From: Oscillatoriales cyanobacterium USR001
GTDB taxonomy: Bacteria; Cyanobacteriota; Cyanobacteriia; Cyanobacteriales; Microcoleaceae
Reading direction: 5' to 3'
Assembly (NCBI GenBank): GCA_001698425.1
Contig: MBRE01000055.1
Span: 59,547-123,546 of the forward strand
Length of the DNA: 64,000 nt
The notes beneath the pieces were generated by a model. The model had not been told where the DNA came from. It made no database searches and saw only the letters and a list, made by a program, of their open reading frames with translations. Position numbers and translations under genes: made by a program. Positions within the stretch are counted from its first letter, which is position 1. Each line of letters opens with the position of its first letter. Below are positions 36,303 to 45,052 of this stretch, in pieces.

Positions 36303-36536
36303 ATGAATACCCTCAACCAAGTATTAGAAACTGCTTTACAACTGCCCTACGAACAGCAGGAAATGCTGATCAAAATTCTACAAAACCGCCACTATGAAAG
36401 TCGCCGTGCAGAAATGGCTGTGGATGCAAAAAAAACTCTGGCTGACTTCCATGCAGGAAAATTTCAACACCAGTCAGCCCAGGATGTCGTTCTAGCATTG
36501 CGCCAGTCTTTGCAGACGCATGATGAAGTTTATTAA
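36303..36536 (+). CDS. Orphan antitoxin-like protein
   Basis: A 77-residue helical, charged protein (LNQVLETALQLPYEQQEMLIKILQ at the N-terminus, split here as LNQVLETALQLPYEQQ then EMLIKILQ). The pattern fits antitoxins that precede RelE-like toxins. A start codon for a second gene (36520) overlaps its end as in the other modules, but that frame runs only 14 codons and enters a hairpin repeat, so the toxin appears lost. Confidence 0.6.
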   Translation: MNTLNQVLETALQLPYEQQEMLIKILQNRHYESRRAEMAVDAKKTLADFHAGKFQHQSAQDVVLALRQSLQTHDEVY

Positions 36537-36564
36537 CTGCGTCGGTAGTGCGATCGCAACTTAA
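36520..36564 (+). pseudogene. Toxin gene stub truncated by a hairpin repeat
   Basis: ATGATGAAGTTTATTAAC starts in the overlap position expected for a toxin, but the frame ends after 14 codons inside the repeat that begins at 36550. I infer that the repeat replaced the rest of the toxin gene. Confidence 0.4.
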
Positions 36565-36667
36565 GAAACCGGGTTTCTCAAATAACTAAAGCATCACCTA
36601 GATTTTATTCAGAAACCCGGTTTTTCACTCCCACGCGATCGCGTCACCAATCATAAAGCGCGATCGC
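36550..36667. repeat. HIP1-bounded hairpin repeat, copy 4
   Basis: GCGATCGCAACTTAAGAAACC starts the left side (given here in part), with the CAGAAACCCGGTTTTTC arm and a closing GCGATCGC. It directly abuts the truncated toxin frame. Confidence 0.83.
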
Positions 36668-36717
36668 CTAAAATGAAAGAGCGATCGCCCATAAATCAAT
36701 AACTCCGGTACACCATT

Positions 36718-36810
36718 ATGACCATCAAAGAACAACTCCTCCAAGCAATCGAAGCTTTACCCAATACAAAGCTTGCCGAAGCCCTCATCGGTTGGGTGCG
36801 TGAGTCCTGA
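36718..36810 (+). CDS. 30-codon antitoxin-like fragment
   Basis: A short frame, MTIKEQLLQAIEALP, resembles the first helix of DUF2281-type antitoxins and of the protein at 37901, then stops at TGA. Either a relic or a very small peptide gene. The rest of 36537-36915 holds the repeat and a palindromic stretch near 36870-36905. Confidence 0.35.
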   Translation: MTIKEQLLQAIEALPNTKLAEALIGWVRES

Positions 36811-36915
36811 TAAAGTAAGCGTCCACTTGGTTAATCCGTAAGGTATCATAAAGAAGTTAATAGAAGTCAGTGTAGCGATGCCTTCGGCTGGCTACGCCTA
36901 CGAGAGGCAATATCC

Positions 36916-37188
36916 ATGCAAACAATCCTTCTTAGCCATGAAGAAGTTGCGCGAGTTGCAAACCAACTATACGAGAACATCATTCGGCAACAAATAGAAT
37001 CTGTAGAAAACATCGGTAAAATGGTGATTATCGATATTGAAACAGGTAATTACGAAGTTGACAAAACAGGCTTGCAAGCCGCCAGAAAATTGATTGAAAA
37101 AAATTCAAACGCTCGACTGTTTGGCATCCGAATAGGATACAACGTTGCGGCTTCGTTTGGCGGTGTCATGGAGCGTAATTACAAGTGA
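36916..37188 (+). CDS. Small partner of a retropepsin-like protease, module 2
   Basis: A 90-residue protein with VIIDIETGNYEVD near residue 38 and a C-terminal LFGIRIGYNVAASFGG segment. I recognise no named domain. Its last 4 bp overlap the GTG start of the protease gene, as in toxin-antitoxin operons. A decayed copy of this gene lies after rbcS at about 47545-47690, so the pair moves or spreads as a unit. Confidence 0.65.
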   Translation: MQTILLSHEEVARVANQLYENIIRQQIESVENIGKMVIIDIETGNYEVDKTGLQAARKLIEKNSNARLFGIRIGYNVAASFGGVMERNYK

Positions 37189-37550
37189 TATCTGGCATTG
37201 TAAACGACAGACAGGCTACTGTCACTATAGCTTTTCGTTTTCCACACCGCTCAGACCTAGCTATTGAATTTGTCGTAGATACGGGATTCACAGATTATCT
37301 TTGCTTACCCCATGAAGCAATTGTCTTGTTAGGTTTGCCCTTCAAATACGCGATGCCTGTAAACTTGGCTGATAACAGTAAAGTCACATTACCAGTCCAT
37401 GAAGCAACTATCCTTTGGAATGGGGAAGAGAGAGAGGTTCGCGTACTGGCTACAGGGCGAAGACCCTTATTAGGTACTGCTTTGCTAGAAGAACATGAAC
37501 TTGTAGTGCAGTTTACTGAGGGTGGGTTGGTGATGATTGAAGAGTTGTAA
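37185..37550 (+). CDS. Retropepsin-like (clan AA) aspartic protease, module 2
   Basis: A 121-residue protease starting at GTG with the catalytic motif FVVDTGFTDYLCLP near residue 31, where Gly is followed by Phe rather than Ala or Ser, and the second hydrophobic-Gly motif LLGTALLEEHEL near 96. Likely a homodimer. The sequence differs clearly from module 1. A degraded copy of its first 20 codons is found after rbcS. Confidence 0.77.
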   Translation: MISGIVNDRQATVTIAFRFPHRSDLAIEFVVDTGFTDYLCLPHEAIVLLGLPFKYAMPVNLADNSKVTLPVHEATILWNGEEREVRVLATGRRPLLGTALLEEHELVVQFTEGGLVMIEEL

Positions 37551-37593
37551 TAGCTAATATAAACTGCATTAGAACCTGCGCCCTTCTTGGCAG

Positions 37594-37625
37594 GCGATCG
37601 CCTCACCAAAATAAATCGCGATCGC
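37594..37625. repeat. Partial HIP1-bounded repeat, copy 5
   Basis: Only the right-hand part remains: GCGATCGCCTCACCAAAA followed by GCGATCGC. The hairpin arms are missing. Confidence 0.65.
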
Positions 37626-37650
37626 TCTATCTAAAATACTTACAGAAAAA

Positions 37651-37842
37651 ATGCCGTCCAGTAGTAAGTTTGCTGGAGTTGATTTCTCCGCGCTACCCGT
37701 CGAGCATCTGACCGCAAATCTTACCATTTCTGCTCAGGGATTTCGTTGGCTACGGGGTGAATTTGTCACCTACTGGCGACAAGGACGGATTCAGCGAGAG
37801 ATAGACGCTCGTATCAGTCAATGCTGGATTTTACGCCATTAG
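37651..37842 (+). CDS. Uncertain short reading frame
   Basis: A 63-codon frame (MPSSSKFAGVDF...) in a stretch without other genes. It has no recognised domain, and its composition (many Arg, Trp, Gln) is only weakly gene-like. It could be a relic of an accessory gene or chance. Confidence 0.2.
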   Translation: MPSSSKFAGVDFSALPVEHLTANLTISAQGFRWLRGEFVTYWRQGRIQREIDARISQCWILRH

Positions 37843-37900
37843 ATATTGCCACGTAGAATATTTTTTGTTAATATAAACAGGACTAAAAAAGGTAATTATT

Positions 37901-38161
37901 ATGACTATTCGTGAGCTCACGATCGCCAAATTGCAGCAACTTTCTGAACCACTATTGCAGGAAGTGAGTGACTACATGGATTTTCTCATCCAAAAACATC
38001 TTGCCAAAACTGCTAATATTCAAACTGATGAAAAGCTGGTTGAAGCATGGTCACAATGGTTTGATGAAGTCGATCTCAAGGAGACAAATACCGCAGAACC
38101 AGCCAGCGAATATCAACATCTCCTGCTCAACAAATATCGACAGCAGGGGCTAACGCTATGA
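37901..38161 (+). CDS. DUF2281-type antitoxin
   Basis: An 86-residue protein: IRELTIAKLQQLSEPLLQEV followed by DYMDFLIQKH, which is the DUF2281/VapB-like helical core, then a long charged tail. It overlaps a PIN toxin by 4 bp and would neutralise it. Confidence 0.82.
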   Translation: MTIRELTIAKLQQLSEPLLQEVSDYMDFLIQKHLAKTANIQTDEKLVEAWSQWFDEVDLKETNTAEPASEYQHLLLNKYRQQGLTL

Positions 38162-38571
38162 TTCTCTGCGATGCAGGAGTCTTACTTTGTCTGGTCGATC
38201 ACACTCAACCCCAGCATAACGCTTACAGAGATACAATTACAAAATTAGCAATACCTCTCGTCACAACTTGGTCATGCTTGACAGAAGCCATGTATCTTGC
38301 CCTCCATCGTGGTGGTTGGGTGATGCAAAAACATTTGAGTAAACTTCTTTTAGACAAACTGCTGACCATCTACGAAATTCAAGAAAGTGATTATATCCGT
38401 TTGTTTGGGTTGATGGAGAAATATCGCGATCGACCGATGGATTTAGCTGATGCAACCTTGGTTCTGGTGGCTGAAAAAGGAGGGTATCGTCAAATTCTTA
38501 CCCTCGATTCTGACTTCTTATTTTATCGCATTAGCGATCGGGATACCTTCAGCATCATTCAAGTTCAGTGA
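38158..38571 (+). CDS. PIN-domain toxin (VapC-like)
   Basis: A 137-residue PIN ribonuclease: Asp in ILCDAGVLLCLVD at residues 4 and 12, Glu in CLTEAMYLAL near 43 and the acidic pair in PMDLADATLVLVAE near 95-98. It is complete. It forms an operon with the antitoxin before it. Confidence 0.87.
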   Translation: MILCDAGVLLCLVDHTQPQHNAYRDTITKLAIPLVTTWSCLTEAMYLALHRGGWVMQKHLSKLLLDKLLTIYEIQESDYIRLFGLMEKYRDRPMDLADATLVLVAEKGGYRQILTLDSDFLFYRISDRDTFSIIQVQ

Positions 38572-38577
38572 TTAGTT

Positions 38578-38968
<391 letters not shown>

Positions 38969-39011
38969 TTATCAGATAACTATTGCCTAACTGAGTGTTT
39001 GTAGCGCCGAA

Positions 39012-39041
39012 TTGCCTACAAGGTTAGCATCAAAAGTTTCA
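39012..39041 (-). pseudogene. Stub of a PIN-type toxin gene after the Phd antitoxin
   Basis: ATGAAACTTTTG overlaps the stop of the Phd-like gene in ATGA fashion and would give MKLL, the usual start of VapC toxins, but the frame ends after eight codons at TAG. I infer loss of the toxin. Confidence 0.35.
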
Positions 39042-39269
39042 TTCTAAAACATCCCACAGTTCGGTAACAGGAGCAATTAAATCTCCTAATATTTCACCGC
39101 TTCCTTTCATTGCACCAAAGGTGGGGCGTGAGACTTGGATAGTGGCAGGATAGATAATCACTAATGGTTTTCCTTCATGGATGACTGTTAAAGGGGTTTT
39201 GGTGCGTTCGACCTCTATCAATAAAGTCTGGAAAGTTTGGGGTAATTCAGTTGTGGTAATTTGTGTCAT
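39039..39269 (-). CDS. Phd/YefM-family antitoxin, toxin missing
   Basis: A 76-residue antitoxin: TQITTTELPQTFQTLLIEVE then KTPLTVIHEGKPLVIIYP is the DNA-binding Phd/YefM fold. I use the ATG at 39269 (MTQITT), where family members begin, though an ATG at 39305 is in frame. No complete toxin follows; only a short stub overlaps its end. Confidence 0.8.
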   Translation of the reverse strand: MTQITTTELPQTFQTLLIEVERTKTPLTVIHEGKPLVIIYPATIQVSRPTFGAMKGSGEILGDLIAPVTELWDVLE

Positions 39270-39329
39270 TTTTTGACCGTTCACAATCTTATCTATTTCT
39301 ATCATAAAATGAAACAGCGATCGCCCTAT

Positions 39330-39683
39330 CTAATTCACAGCCAACAAACCCGACATATTCAGCACTTTTTCTGACCAAATCCTTCCCTGTTCTCCAACGC
39401 TGATTCGTTGTTCTGCATCCTCCCAAATCCTTCCCCAAGAATACTGCCAGCAAGCTAACTGAATTTGTAACTCAACTAACTTAGCAGCTATTTCTATCTC
39501 TGCATCTTTAGCTGTCCATTCAATAAACAGTTTACTTTCTTGTAACAAACTTTCCACCAGTTCGCCGTTAGCTACATTTTGACAGCGAGATTTAATTCGT
39601 GCCAAATTCGATGCCAAATTACCCATTCGTTTAGGTAGATCGTCTCGTAAATATCTTTCCTTTAAAGCTTGCCAATCTCTCAT
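39330..39683 (-). CDS. Conserved hypothetical protein
   Basis: A 117-residue, mainly helical, soluble protein rich in Trp, Leu and Glu (DWQALKERYLRDDLPKRMGN at the start). No domain recognised. It overlaps by 4 bp (ATGA) the end of a frameshifted small gene upstream, suggesting a two-gene unit whose first member is broken. Confidence 0.55.
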   Translation of the reverse strand: MRDWQALKERYLRDDLPKRMGNLASNLARIKSRCQNVANGELVESLLQESKLFIEWTAKDAEIEIAAKLVELQIQLACWQYSWGRIWEDAEQRISVGEQGRIWSEKVLNMSGLLAVN

Positions 39684-39858
39684 AATCCTCCTAATAATTG
39701 TTGAACGATCTGAGCAACTTTTTCTCGAATAATTGGATCTTGAATTTCCATCGAACGATTGTTCTGACGGGGACGGATATTGATCAGAGATTCATAACCA
39801 GTTCTAACATTTCTCCAAGTTGCTCTTTAGTAGCACGCTCTTGAATTAGATTAATCAT
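39680..39858 (-). pseudogene. Frameshifted small gene upstream of the hypothetical
   Basis: Reading leftward, MINLIQERATKEQLGEM is followed, in another frame, by RTGYESLINIRPRQNNRSME and QLLGGL, then TGA overlapping the next gene's ATG. One base-level frameshift near 39800 links the two halves into a coherent protein of about 59 residues. Confidence 0.55.
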
Positions 39859-39952
39859 CTCTGTCTATGCTTTCGATTCAATAGAATGTTTTAATATTAT
39901 ACAACTTAGTAACTTTGGCAAAATTTTATCTCTGAAGTTCTTGATGAGACGG

Positions 39953-40148
39953 GCGATCGCAACTCTCCCCTAGCTTAAATTTCCTCCCTCAACCCAGTAT
40001 TAATCGGCATTTAATGTGACTTTGGTTTCATCGCGATCGCAGTTTAAGAAACCGGGTTTCTCAGATAACTAAACCATCACCGAGATTTTATTCAGAAACC
40101 CGGTTTCTCACCCCACGCGATCGCCTCACCAAAAGAAAGAGCGATCGC
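39953..40148. repeat. HIP1-bounded hairpin repeat, long copy 7
   Basis: The long form, as at 35261-35456: GCGATCGC, AACTCTCCCC, CCTCCCTCAACCCA, a second GCGATCGC and the AAGAAACCGGGTTTCTC / CAGAAACCCGGTTTCTC arms, closed by GCGATCGC. Stretch 39859-39952 shows nothing else. Confidence 0.85.
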
Positions 40149-40164
40149 GCCCTATCTAATTCCA

Positions 40165-40365
40165 TTACGATCGCTCCGTCTCTGGCATTTCTCCATCAAC
40201 AACAACCAACCCCACACCACAGCGAATTGCCGCTTCCACCAAGCGAGTATCCAGTGTTGCGATCGGCAATTCCAATCTTAATGCTAACTCTAAATAAGCT
40301 GCATTCTTTACCACTATCTTGACCGATAGTATAGGTGCTATTGAATGGGGAAGGCGATCGCACAA
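40165..40365 (-). pseudogene. PIN-domain toxin fragment
   Basis: The frame contains AAYLELALRLELPIATLDTRL and a following EAAIRCGVGL block (shown in part), the C-terminal third of a PIN toxin. The Asp normally before AAYLELA is Asn, and no N-terminal part exists. It adjoins a long hairpin repeat. Non-functional in all likelihood. Confidence 0.7.
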
Positions 40366-40437
40366 ACCCTTTCTAGTATTGCATTTTCCTCCTGCCTTCT
40401 GCCTCCTGCTATACGTACTAACCCGCCCGATCGAAAC

Positions 40438-41214
40438 TCACTCAGGAAACCTCCCTTCTCTCACATCAGCACAATAATTCTGCACGGCCTCACTAATAAT
40501 TTCCCGCAAATTAGTATAAGCTTTAGCAAAAGGAGGCAATCGCACAGAAAGCCCTAATAAATCATTAATTACCAAAACTTGACCATCACAATGAGGTCCC
40601 GCACCAATTCCAATAGTAGGAATTATCAACTTTTGACTAATTTGGGCAGCTAAATCTGCTGGAATATGTTCTAATACGATCGCAAAAGCCCCCGCATCTT
40701 GTAAGGCGATCGCTTCTGCTAAAATTCTATCCCCCGATTCCGCCGTTTTCCCCTGCTTCCGATAACCTAATTGGTGTACCGATTGCGGAGTTAAACCTAC
40801 ATGACCCATTACAGGTATTCCCACCGATGTTAGCACAGAAACTGTATGGGCGATCGCCGGATTTCCCCCCTCTAATTTCACCGCTTGCGCCCCCGTTTCT
40901 TTCAACACTCTCCCCGCTGAGTGCATCGCTTGTTGGGGACTTTCTTGATAACTTAAAAAGGGCAAATCCACCACAACTAAACTTTGCTTAACTCCCCGAC
41001 GCACAGCCTTGGCATGGTGTACCATTTCATCTAAAGTTACTGGCAAAGTTGTTTCATAGCCCAATGCTACCATTGCCAAAGAATCGCCTACTAAAATAAT
41101 ATCAATACCTACTCGATCGAGGATTTGAGCCATAGCAAAATCGTAGGCCGTCAAAACGACTATTTGACGCTTTTCTTGTTTAGCTTGAATTAATTGGTTA
41201 ATCGTGATTTGCAT
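40438..41214 (-). CDS. panB: 3-methyl-2-oxobutanoate hydroxymethyltransferase
   Basis: A 258-residue enzyme that makes ketopantoate for coenzyme A synthesis. Signature blocks: [14 protein letters not shown] near residue 21, [20 protein letters not shown] near 44, [11 protein letters not shown] near 133 and [18 protein letters not shown] near 194. I use the ATG at 41214 (MQITINQ); a longer frame to 41295 is an artefact that reads through tandem heptamers. Confidence 0.93.
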   Translation of the reverse strand: MQITINQLIQAKQEKRQIVVLTAYDFAMAQILDRVGIDIILVGDSLAMVALGYETTLPVTLDEMVHHAKAVRRGVKQSLVVVDLPFLSYQESPQQAMHSAGRVLKETGAQAVKLEGGNPAIAHTVSVLTSVGIPVMGHVGLTPQSVHQLGYRKQGKTAESGDRILAEAIALQDAGAFAIVLEHIPADLAAQISQKLIIPTIGIGAGPHCDGQVLVINDLLGLSVRLPPFAKAYTNLREIISEAVQNYCADVREGRFPE

Positions 41215-41222
41215 TATATTAC

Positions 41223-41261
41223 TTGGTAATTGGTAATTGGTAATTGGTAATTGGTAATTGG
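41223..41261. repeat. Tandem heptamer TTGGTAA x5
   Basis: About five and a half perfect copies of a 7-bp unit directly upstream of panB. Such heptamer runs are common between cyanobacterial genes and can change copy number by slippage. Confidence 0.9.
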
Positions 41262-41383
41262 GATACACAGATTTTACTAATTCCTCTGATTTCACAGACT
41301 AAATAATCATACCTCTAACTAATCCGTGTAATCCGCGTAATCCGTTAAATCCGTGTTCATAATTGTTCCTTCTTCCTTCTTCC

Positions 41384-43105
41384 TTACCTCCATCCTAACC
41401 ATCGTAATAGAGGAATAATTAAATAATGACTAACTCCTAAACACAATCCAATTCCACTTCCCATTAAACCAAAAAAGATCAGAGTGCTGCAAAATTGCGC
41501 CCAATTCGGATAATTATTATTTACTAATAGAAAGCTCAAAAAATTGTGAGGGAAAATATTTAAAGTGTTAATTGCCGCAAACATTGCTACAGGCGCGATC
41601 GCGCTTACTAAAGCATGAACAGCATGATGACTTCGCAAACCCATTCCCAATGTCAGAGAAGCGATCGCGATCGTTCCCACCAACATCATCTCCTCAATCG
41701 TACCATAATTTTTACCAGCAACCCAACACAAACCCGCTAAACCATAACCTAACATTCCCGTCACACCCGCCAACCAATAGCGGCGACGCTGACGAAACCC
41801 CCCCGCATCCGTCAAACCAAAAGCAGTACCTAAACCCGCCAAACTAAATAATAATATTTCCGGTCCAACATTAAATGCCACACCAGGTACAAACTGATGT
41901 AAACCGAGATTCAATAAACTTACTAAAGTCTTACCCAGCGGCGACCAATAAATAATAATTAAACCACTCAACGCCCCCACAGTACCGCCAAGTCCACCGA
42001 GCATCATTTCCCAAGCAGTATCCAGAGAAGCGACTACCGTTTGCGCGATCGCACTGAAAATAAAAGCCGTTAAATTAGTAACTCCCTCCACTAAAGTTGT
42101 CAAAATTTCCCAGGTAAATTTTAACAAATTTTGACCAGTAGTTACTATTAAATTAGTCGAATTATTGCTAATAGAAATTTTATGCAAGCGATCGCGAATT
42201 TGAGCCGCACTTACCGGACGTTCCCGCGCCTGCGATCGTACCATATCATCCAACAAATTCGCCAAACCATAACTATGCGGTGCAATATGTCGCCACCGCA
42301 ACTCACCAGTTAAAGGATCTTCCAAATCCGCCGGATATTTACCAGTTAATAAATGAATACAAGTCCTACCCAAAGCATAAAAATCCGCCGCCGGTCCTAC
42401 CGCCCCCCCAACAATTTGTTCCAGCGGACTATACCCCGGAGAAATTAGCCGCGTCGAACTTAAACCCCCTTTTTTTGCATCTATTCCCATCTGTTTCGCA
42501 CCGCCAAAATCAATCATTACTAACTGCCCACTTTCTTCCCTCAGCATCAAATTAGAAGGCTTAATATCGCGGTGAATAATATTACGACCGTGTAATTCCT
42601 GCAAAATTTCCACTGCTTGAATTAGCCAATTTAATACCCATGATTCAGGACATCCTTCGGGATATTCATCCAGAATATCCTGCAAAGTTTTACCATGAAT
42701 TTTTTCCATTAACAAACAAGGAAAGCGGCGTTTCGAGAAACTTCCCTGATAAGTTGGAATGCGTAACTCTAAATTAAAATAACAATCAGACTCAATTCTT
42801 GGTATCCCCGGATGACGCAAACTTGCTAACATCCAGGCTTCTTGCTCAAACAATTCTAAAGCTTTAGGAGAACTTTCTAGCAATACCTTAAGCACTCGTT
42901 CCGTCTGAGTTTGCAAATCCCAAACCGTATAAATAGCCGCAAAACCCCCAATTCCGAGACGTTGTAGGGGAATATAGCGATTTAGTAGCCGCAGGGGGGC
43001 CCCGCAACTTTGACAAAAATTATTGCCCCAAGTCTGAGGATAAGGCCTTGGGCAATCAGGATTAATGCAGTGGGTAGCGTTTAAGAGAGGCTGAGGCACA
43101 AACAA
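41384..43105 (-). CDS. Serine/threonine protein kinase with zinc ribbon and membrane tail
   Basis: A 573-residue kinase. An N-terminal zinc ribbon (CINPDCPRP ... CQSCGAP) is followed by a Hanks-type kinase (about residues 46-305) with GIGGFAAIY, the VAIK-like lysine in RVLKVLL, catalytic HRDIKPSNLML and DFGGAKQ. The C-terminal 220 residues contain about six transmembrane segments. It is a membrane-anchored signalling kinase of unknown target. The start appears to be TTG or a GTG two codons later; the exact one is uncertain. Confidence 0.87.
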   Translation of the reverse strand: MFVPQPLLNATHCINPDCPRPYPQTWGNNFCQSCGAPLRLLNRYIPLQRLGIGGFAAIYTVWDLQTQTERVLKVLLESSPKALELFEQEAWMLASLRHPGIPRIESDCYFNLELRIPTYQGSFSKRRFPCLLMEKIHGKTLQDILDEYPEGCPESWVLNWLIQAVEILQELHGRNIIHRDIKPSNLMLREESGQLVMIDFGGAKQMGIDAKKGGLSSTRLISPGYSPLEQIVGGAVGPAADFYALGRTCIHLLTGKYPADLEDPLTGELRWRHIAPHSYGLANLLDDMVRSQARERPVSAAQIRDRLHKISISNNSTNLIVTTGQNLLKFTWEILTTLVEGVTNLTAFIFSAIAQTVVASLDTAWEMMLGGLGGTVGALSGLIIIYWSPLGKTLVSLLNLGLHQFVPGVAFNVGPEILLFSLAGLGTAFGLTDAGGFRQRRRYWLAGVTGMLGYGLAGLCWVAGKNYGTIEEMMLVGTIAIASLTLGMGLRSHHAVHALVSAIAPVAMFAAINTLNIFPHNFLSFLLVNNNYPNWAQFCSTLIFFGLMGSGIGLCLGVSHYLIIPLLRWLGWR

Positions 43106-43177
43106 TTGGGGAAGGGCTGACTATCCATATTATCTGCTATTATCTGCTTAATGGGAGGAAATTTATCGCACTCTCGC

Positions 43178-43661
43178 TCAGCTTAATTCCAAAAGTTGCC
43201 TCAAAAATTCAACAAAATTTGCCAAAGCCGGAACCTGCCGTTGCACCTGCTTGCTCACCCAATTATTATTGGCAATGCTGGTTGTATTAGTCTTGCCCGG
43301 TTTAAGAACGCTGACAACAGTAGCAACTAAAGCTTTCTGTTCGTCAAATGGTCGCCAATGAGTTTTCTTTTCCTCAGATATGCCATTCAAATAAGCGATC
43401 GCACAGTTCATAATTTCAGGATAAACTATCATAAATTGCTACTGAGAGAGTATCATTAAACAGAATAGAAGGCATATCAAGACGCTTGTATAAATTTCCT
43501 TTTTTGGGGAAAACAGGAATAAACTTGCGCCAGAATGGGTCTAAATTTGACTCCAATCCTTTCAATGCCTCTCTAAAATCTTTAAAACCTAAAAGCTTAA
43601 GAACCTTGCCTGTAAACGCTTGATCTTGTGGTCTTTCTACTCCAATAATAGCATACTTCAC
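43178..43661 (-). pseudogene. DUF3226 (TOPRIM-like) gene with internal deletion
   Basis: Two overlapping frames. The N-terminal one (43661-43416) encodes KYAIIGVERPQDQAF to LSVAIY. The second (43432-43178) encodes YPEIMNCAIAYL to VEFLRQLLEL. Both match the two ends of DUF3226 proteins; about 100 central residues, which carry the acidic TOPRIM core, are absent and the frame is broken at about 43430. The first frame overlaps the stop of the upstream ATPase gene by 4 bp. Confidence 0.75.
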
Positions 43662-44773
43662 ACCCGAACCTCCTGACCTAAATTTTCCCGTAATCTGTGC
43701 AGTATTTCTCTTTCAAGTCTAACCGCTTTAGTTTGTGACTCTCGTTTTTCCAAACGATAAAGAACTAAATCAGTTTCAGAATTACTAGCATCCAATATCG
43801 CATCAACTGCTTCTAAACTGTGAGTAGTGGCAAATAACTGTATGTTCAAATTTTGACACCACTGCACAATCCAAGAAAATGAACTGTGAAGTGTTTCAGT
43901 ATGAATAGCTGTTTCTATCTCATCAATCAGTAAAACTCCATCTTCGACTTTTGCTAGTGTTAAAGCAATAAATAGCAAGCGACGAATACCATCACCGAAA
44001 GCACTTAGCGGTGAAATGCCTAAAATTTTATGGTCGATATAGAGACTGGGACGTTTCCCAGTTGGCGACAAAATTACTAAATCAGTAATTTTTGAATCCA
44101 TGGCCTGAAGTAATTTTATTACTTCAGGCTTAATACCCAATAAAATAGCTTCTGAGAGCAAGCCAACTTGTAACTGTTCTATGCGGTGAGAGAAAGGTGT
44201 AACTGTATCAATTGGTAGTACGGCATTTGATGAGCGATTTTTTTTGTTAATAAAACGCTGGTTTTCCCAAATTTCAAAACTTACTGATAATTCTTCGGGA
44301 GCAAAAGTTGTTGCTACTGTAAGTTCTAACTCGGCACCTCGAAGAATACTATCAAATTCTATTTCATCAAATTCTAGTTGAACTTCCGAACTATTTCCCG
44401 CCTCAGCTAACTGCAAAATTCCTTCAAATTCTCGGTAAATTGCTCGAGATTCTCGGACAGGAAAACTGCCATTACTTGAAATATAAGTTTCTCCTTCATA
44501 GAGATTAAGGTGAGAAACTTCACTGTTTTGTGGAAACAGCCATTTAAGAGCATCTAACTGAGGTTTCCGAGAATATTTAATCTCTCTTCGCCATGACGTA
44601 TTCAGCCATTCCAAAGGATCTAAAGGACGGCAATAAGTTGATATTGCTTCTAAAACACTGGTTTTTCCTGAGTTATTAGCGCCAACCAATATGTTAATCT
44701 GTCCTAAATCCTGCAAAGTTAAATCTTGCAAGCCTCGGAACCGATGGATAGTTAAATTGTCGAGATGTTTCAT
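43658..44773 (-). CDS. OLD-like AAA ATPase
   Basis: A 371-residue ABC-type ATPase with an AAA_15/AAA_21 layout: Walker A LVGANNSGKTSVLEA near residue 28, a long insert, the signature-like SAFGDGIRRLL near 246, Walker B GVLLIDEIETAIH near 272 and a late His switch in LFATTHSLEAVD. These proteins pair with TOPRIM nucleases in OLD, Gabija and PARIS-like defence systems. Here the adjacent DUF3226 partner is broken. I start at the ATG at 44773 (MKHLDNL). Confidence 0.82.
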   Translation of the reverse strand: MKHLDNLTIHRFRGLQDLTLQDLGQINILVGANNSGKTSVLEAISTYCRPLDPLEWLNTSWRREIKYSRKPQLDALKWLFPQNSEVSHLNLYEGETYISSNGSFPVRESRAIYREFEGILQLAEAGNSSEVQLEFDEIEFDSILRGAELELTVATTFAPEELSVSFEIWENQRFINKKNRSSNAVLPIDTVTPFSHRIEQLQVGLLSEAILLGIKPEVIKLLQAMDSKITDLVILSPTGKRPSLYIDHKILGISPLSAFGDGIRRLLFIALTLAKVEDGVLLIDEIETAIHTETLHSSFSWIVQWCQNLNIQLFATTHSLEAVDAILDASNSETDLVLYRLEKRESQTKAVRLEREILHRLRENLGQEVRV

Positions 44774-45052
44774 AACACTAAACCTTCGGTTTATTAGTGG
44801 ATTGAATTTGCAACACAGCATGGTAAACATACTTTATACTTTTTGTCAAGCTCTTTTACTGGACTGGCACTTTAGCAACTTTGCGATAATATTTTAAGAT
44901 TTGTTAAATAATATTTTGAAATGTTGCAAGAAGATAAAGTAAACTTATGTAAATTAAAATAATATTAAAATTACACAGCATCCCTTTCTTGATATAGTTT
45001 TATGAGTCTGCCAGTAGACAAAAAATTTAAGCGAATCGAGGGACGCGACATT

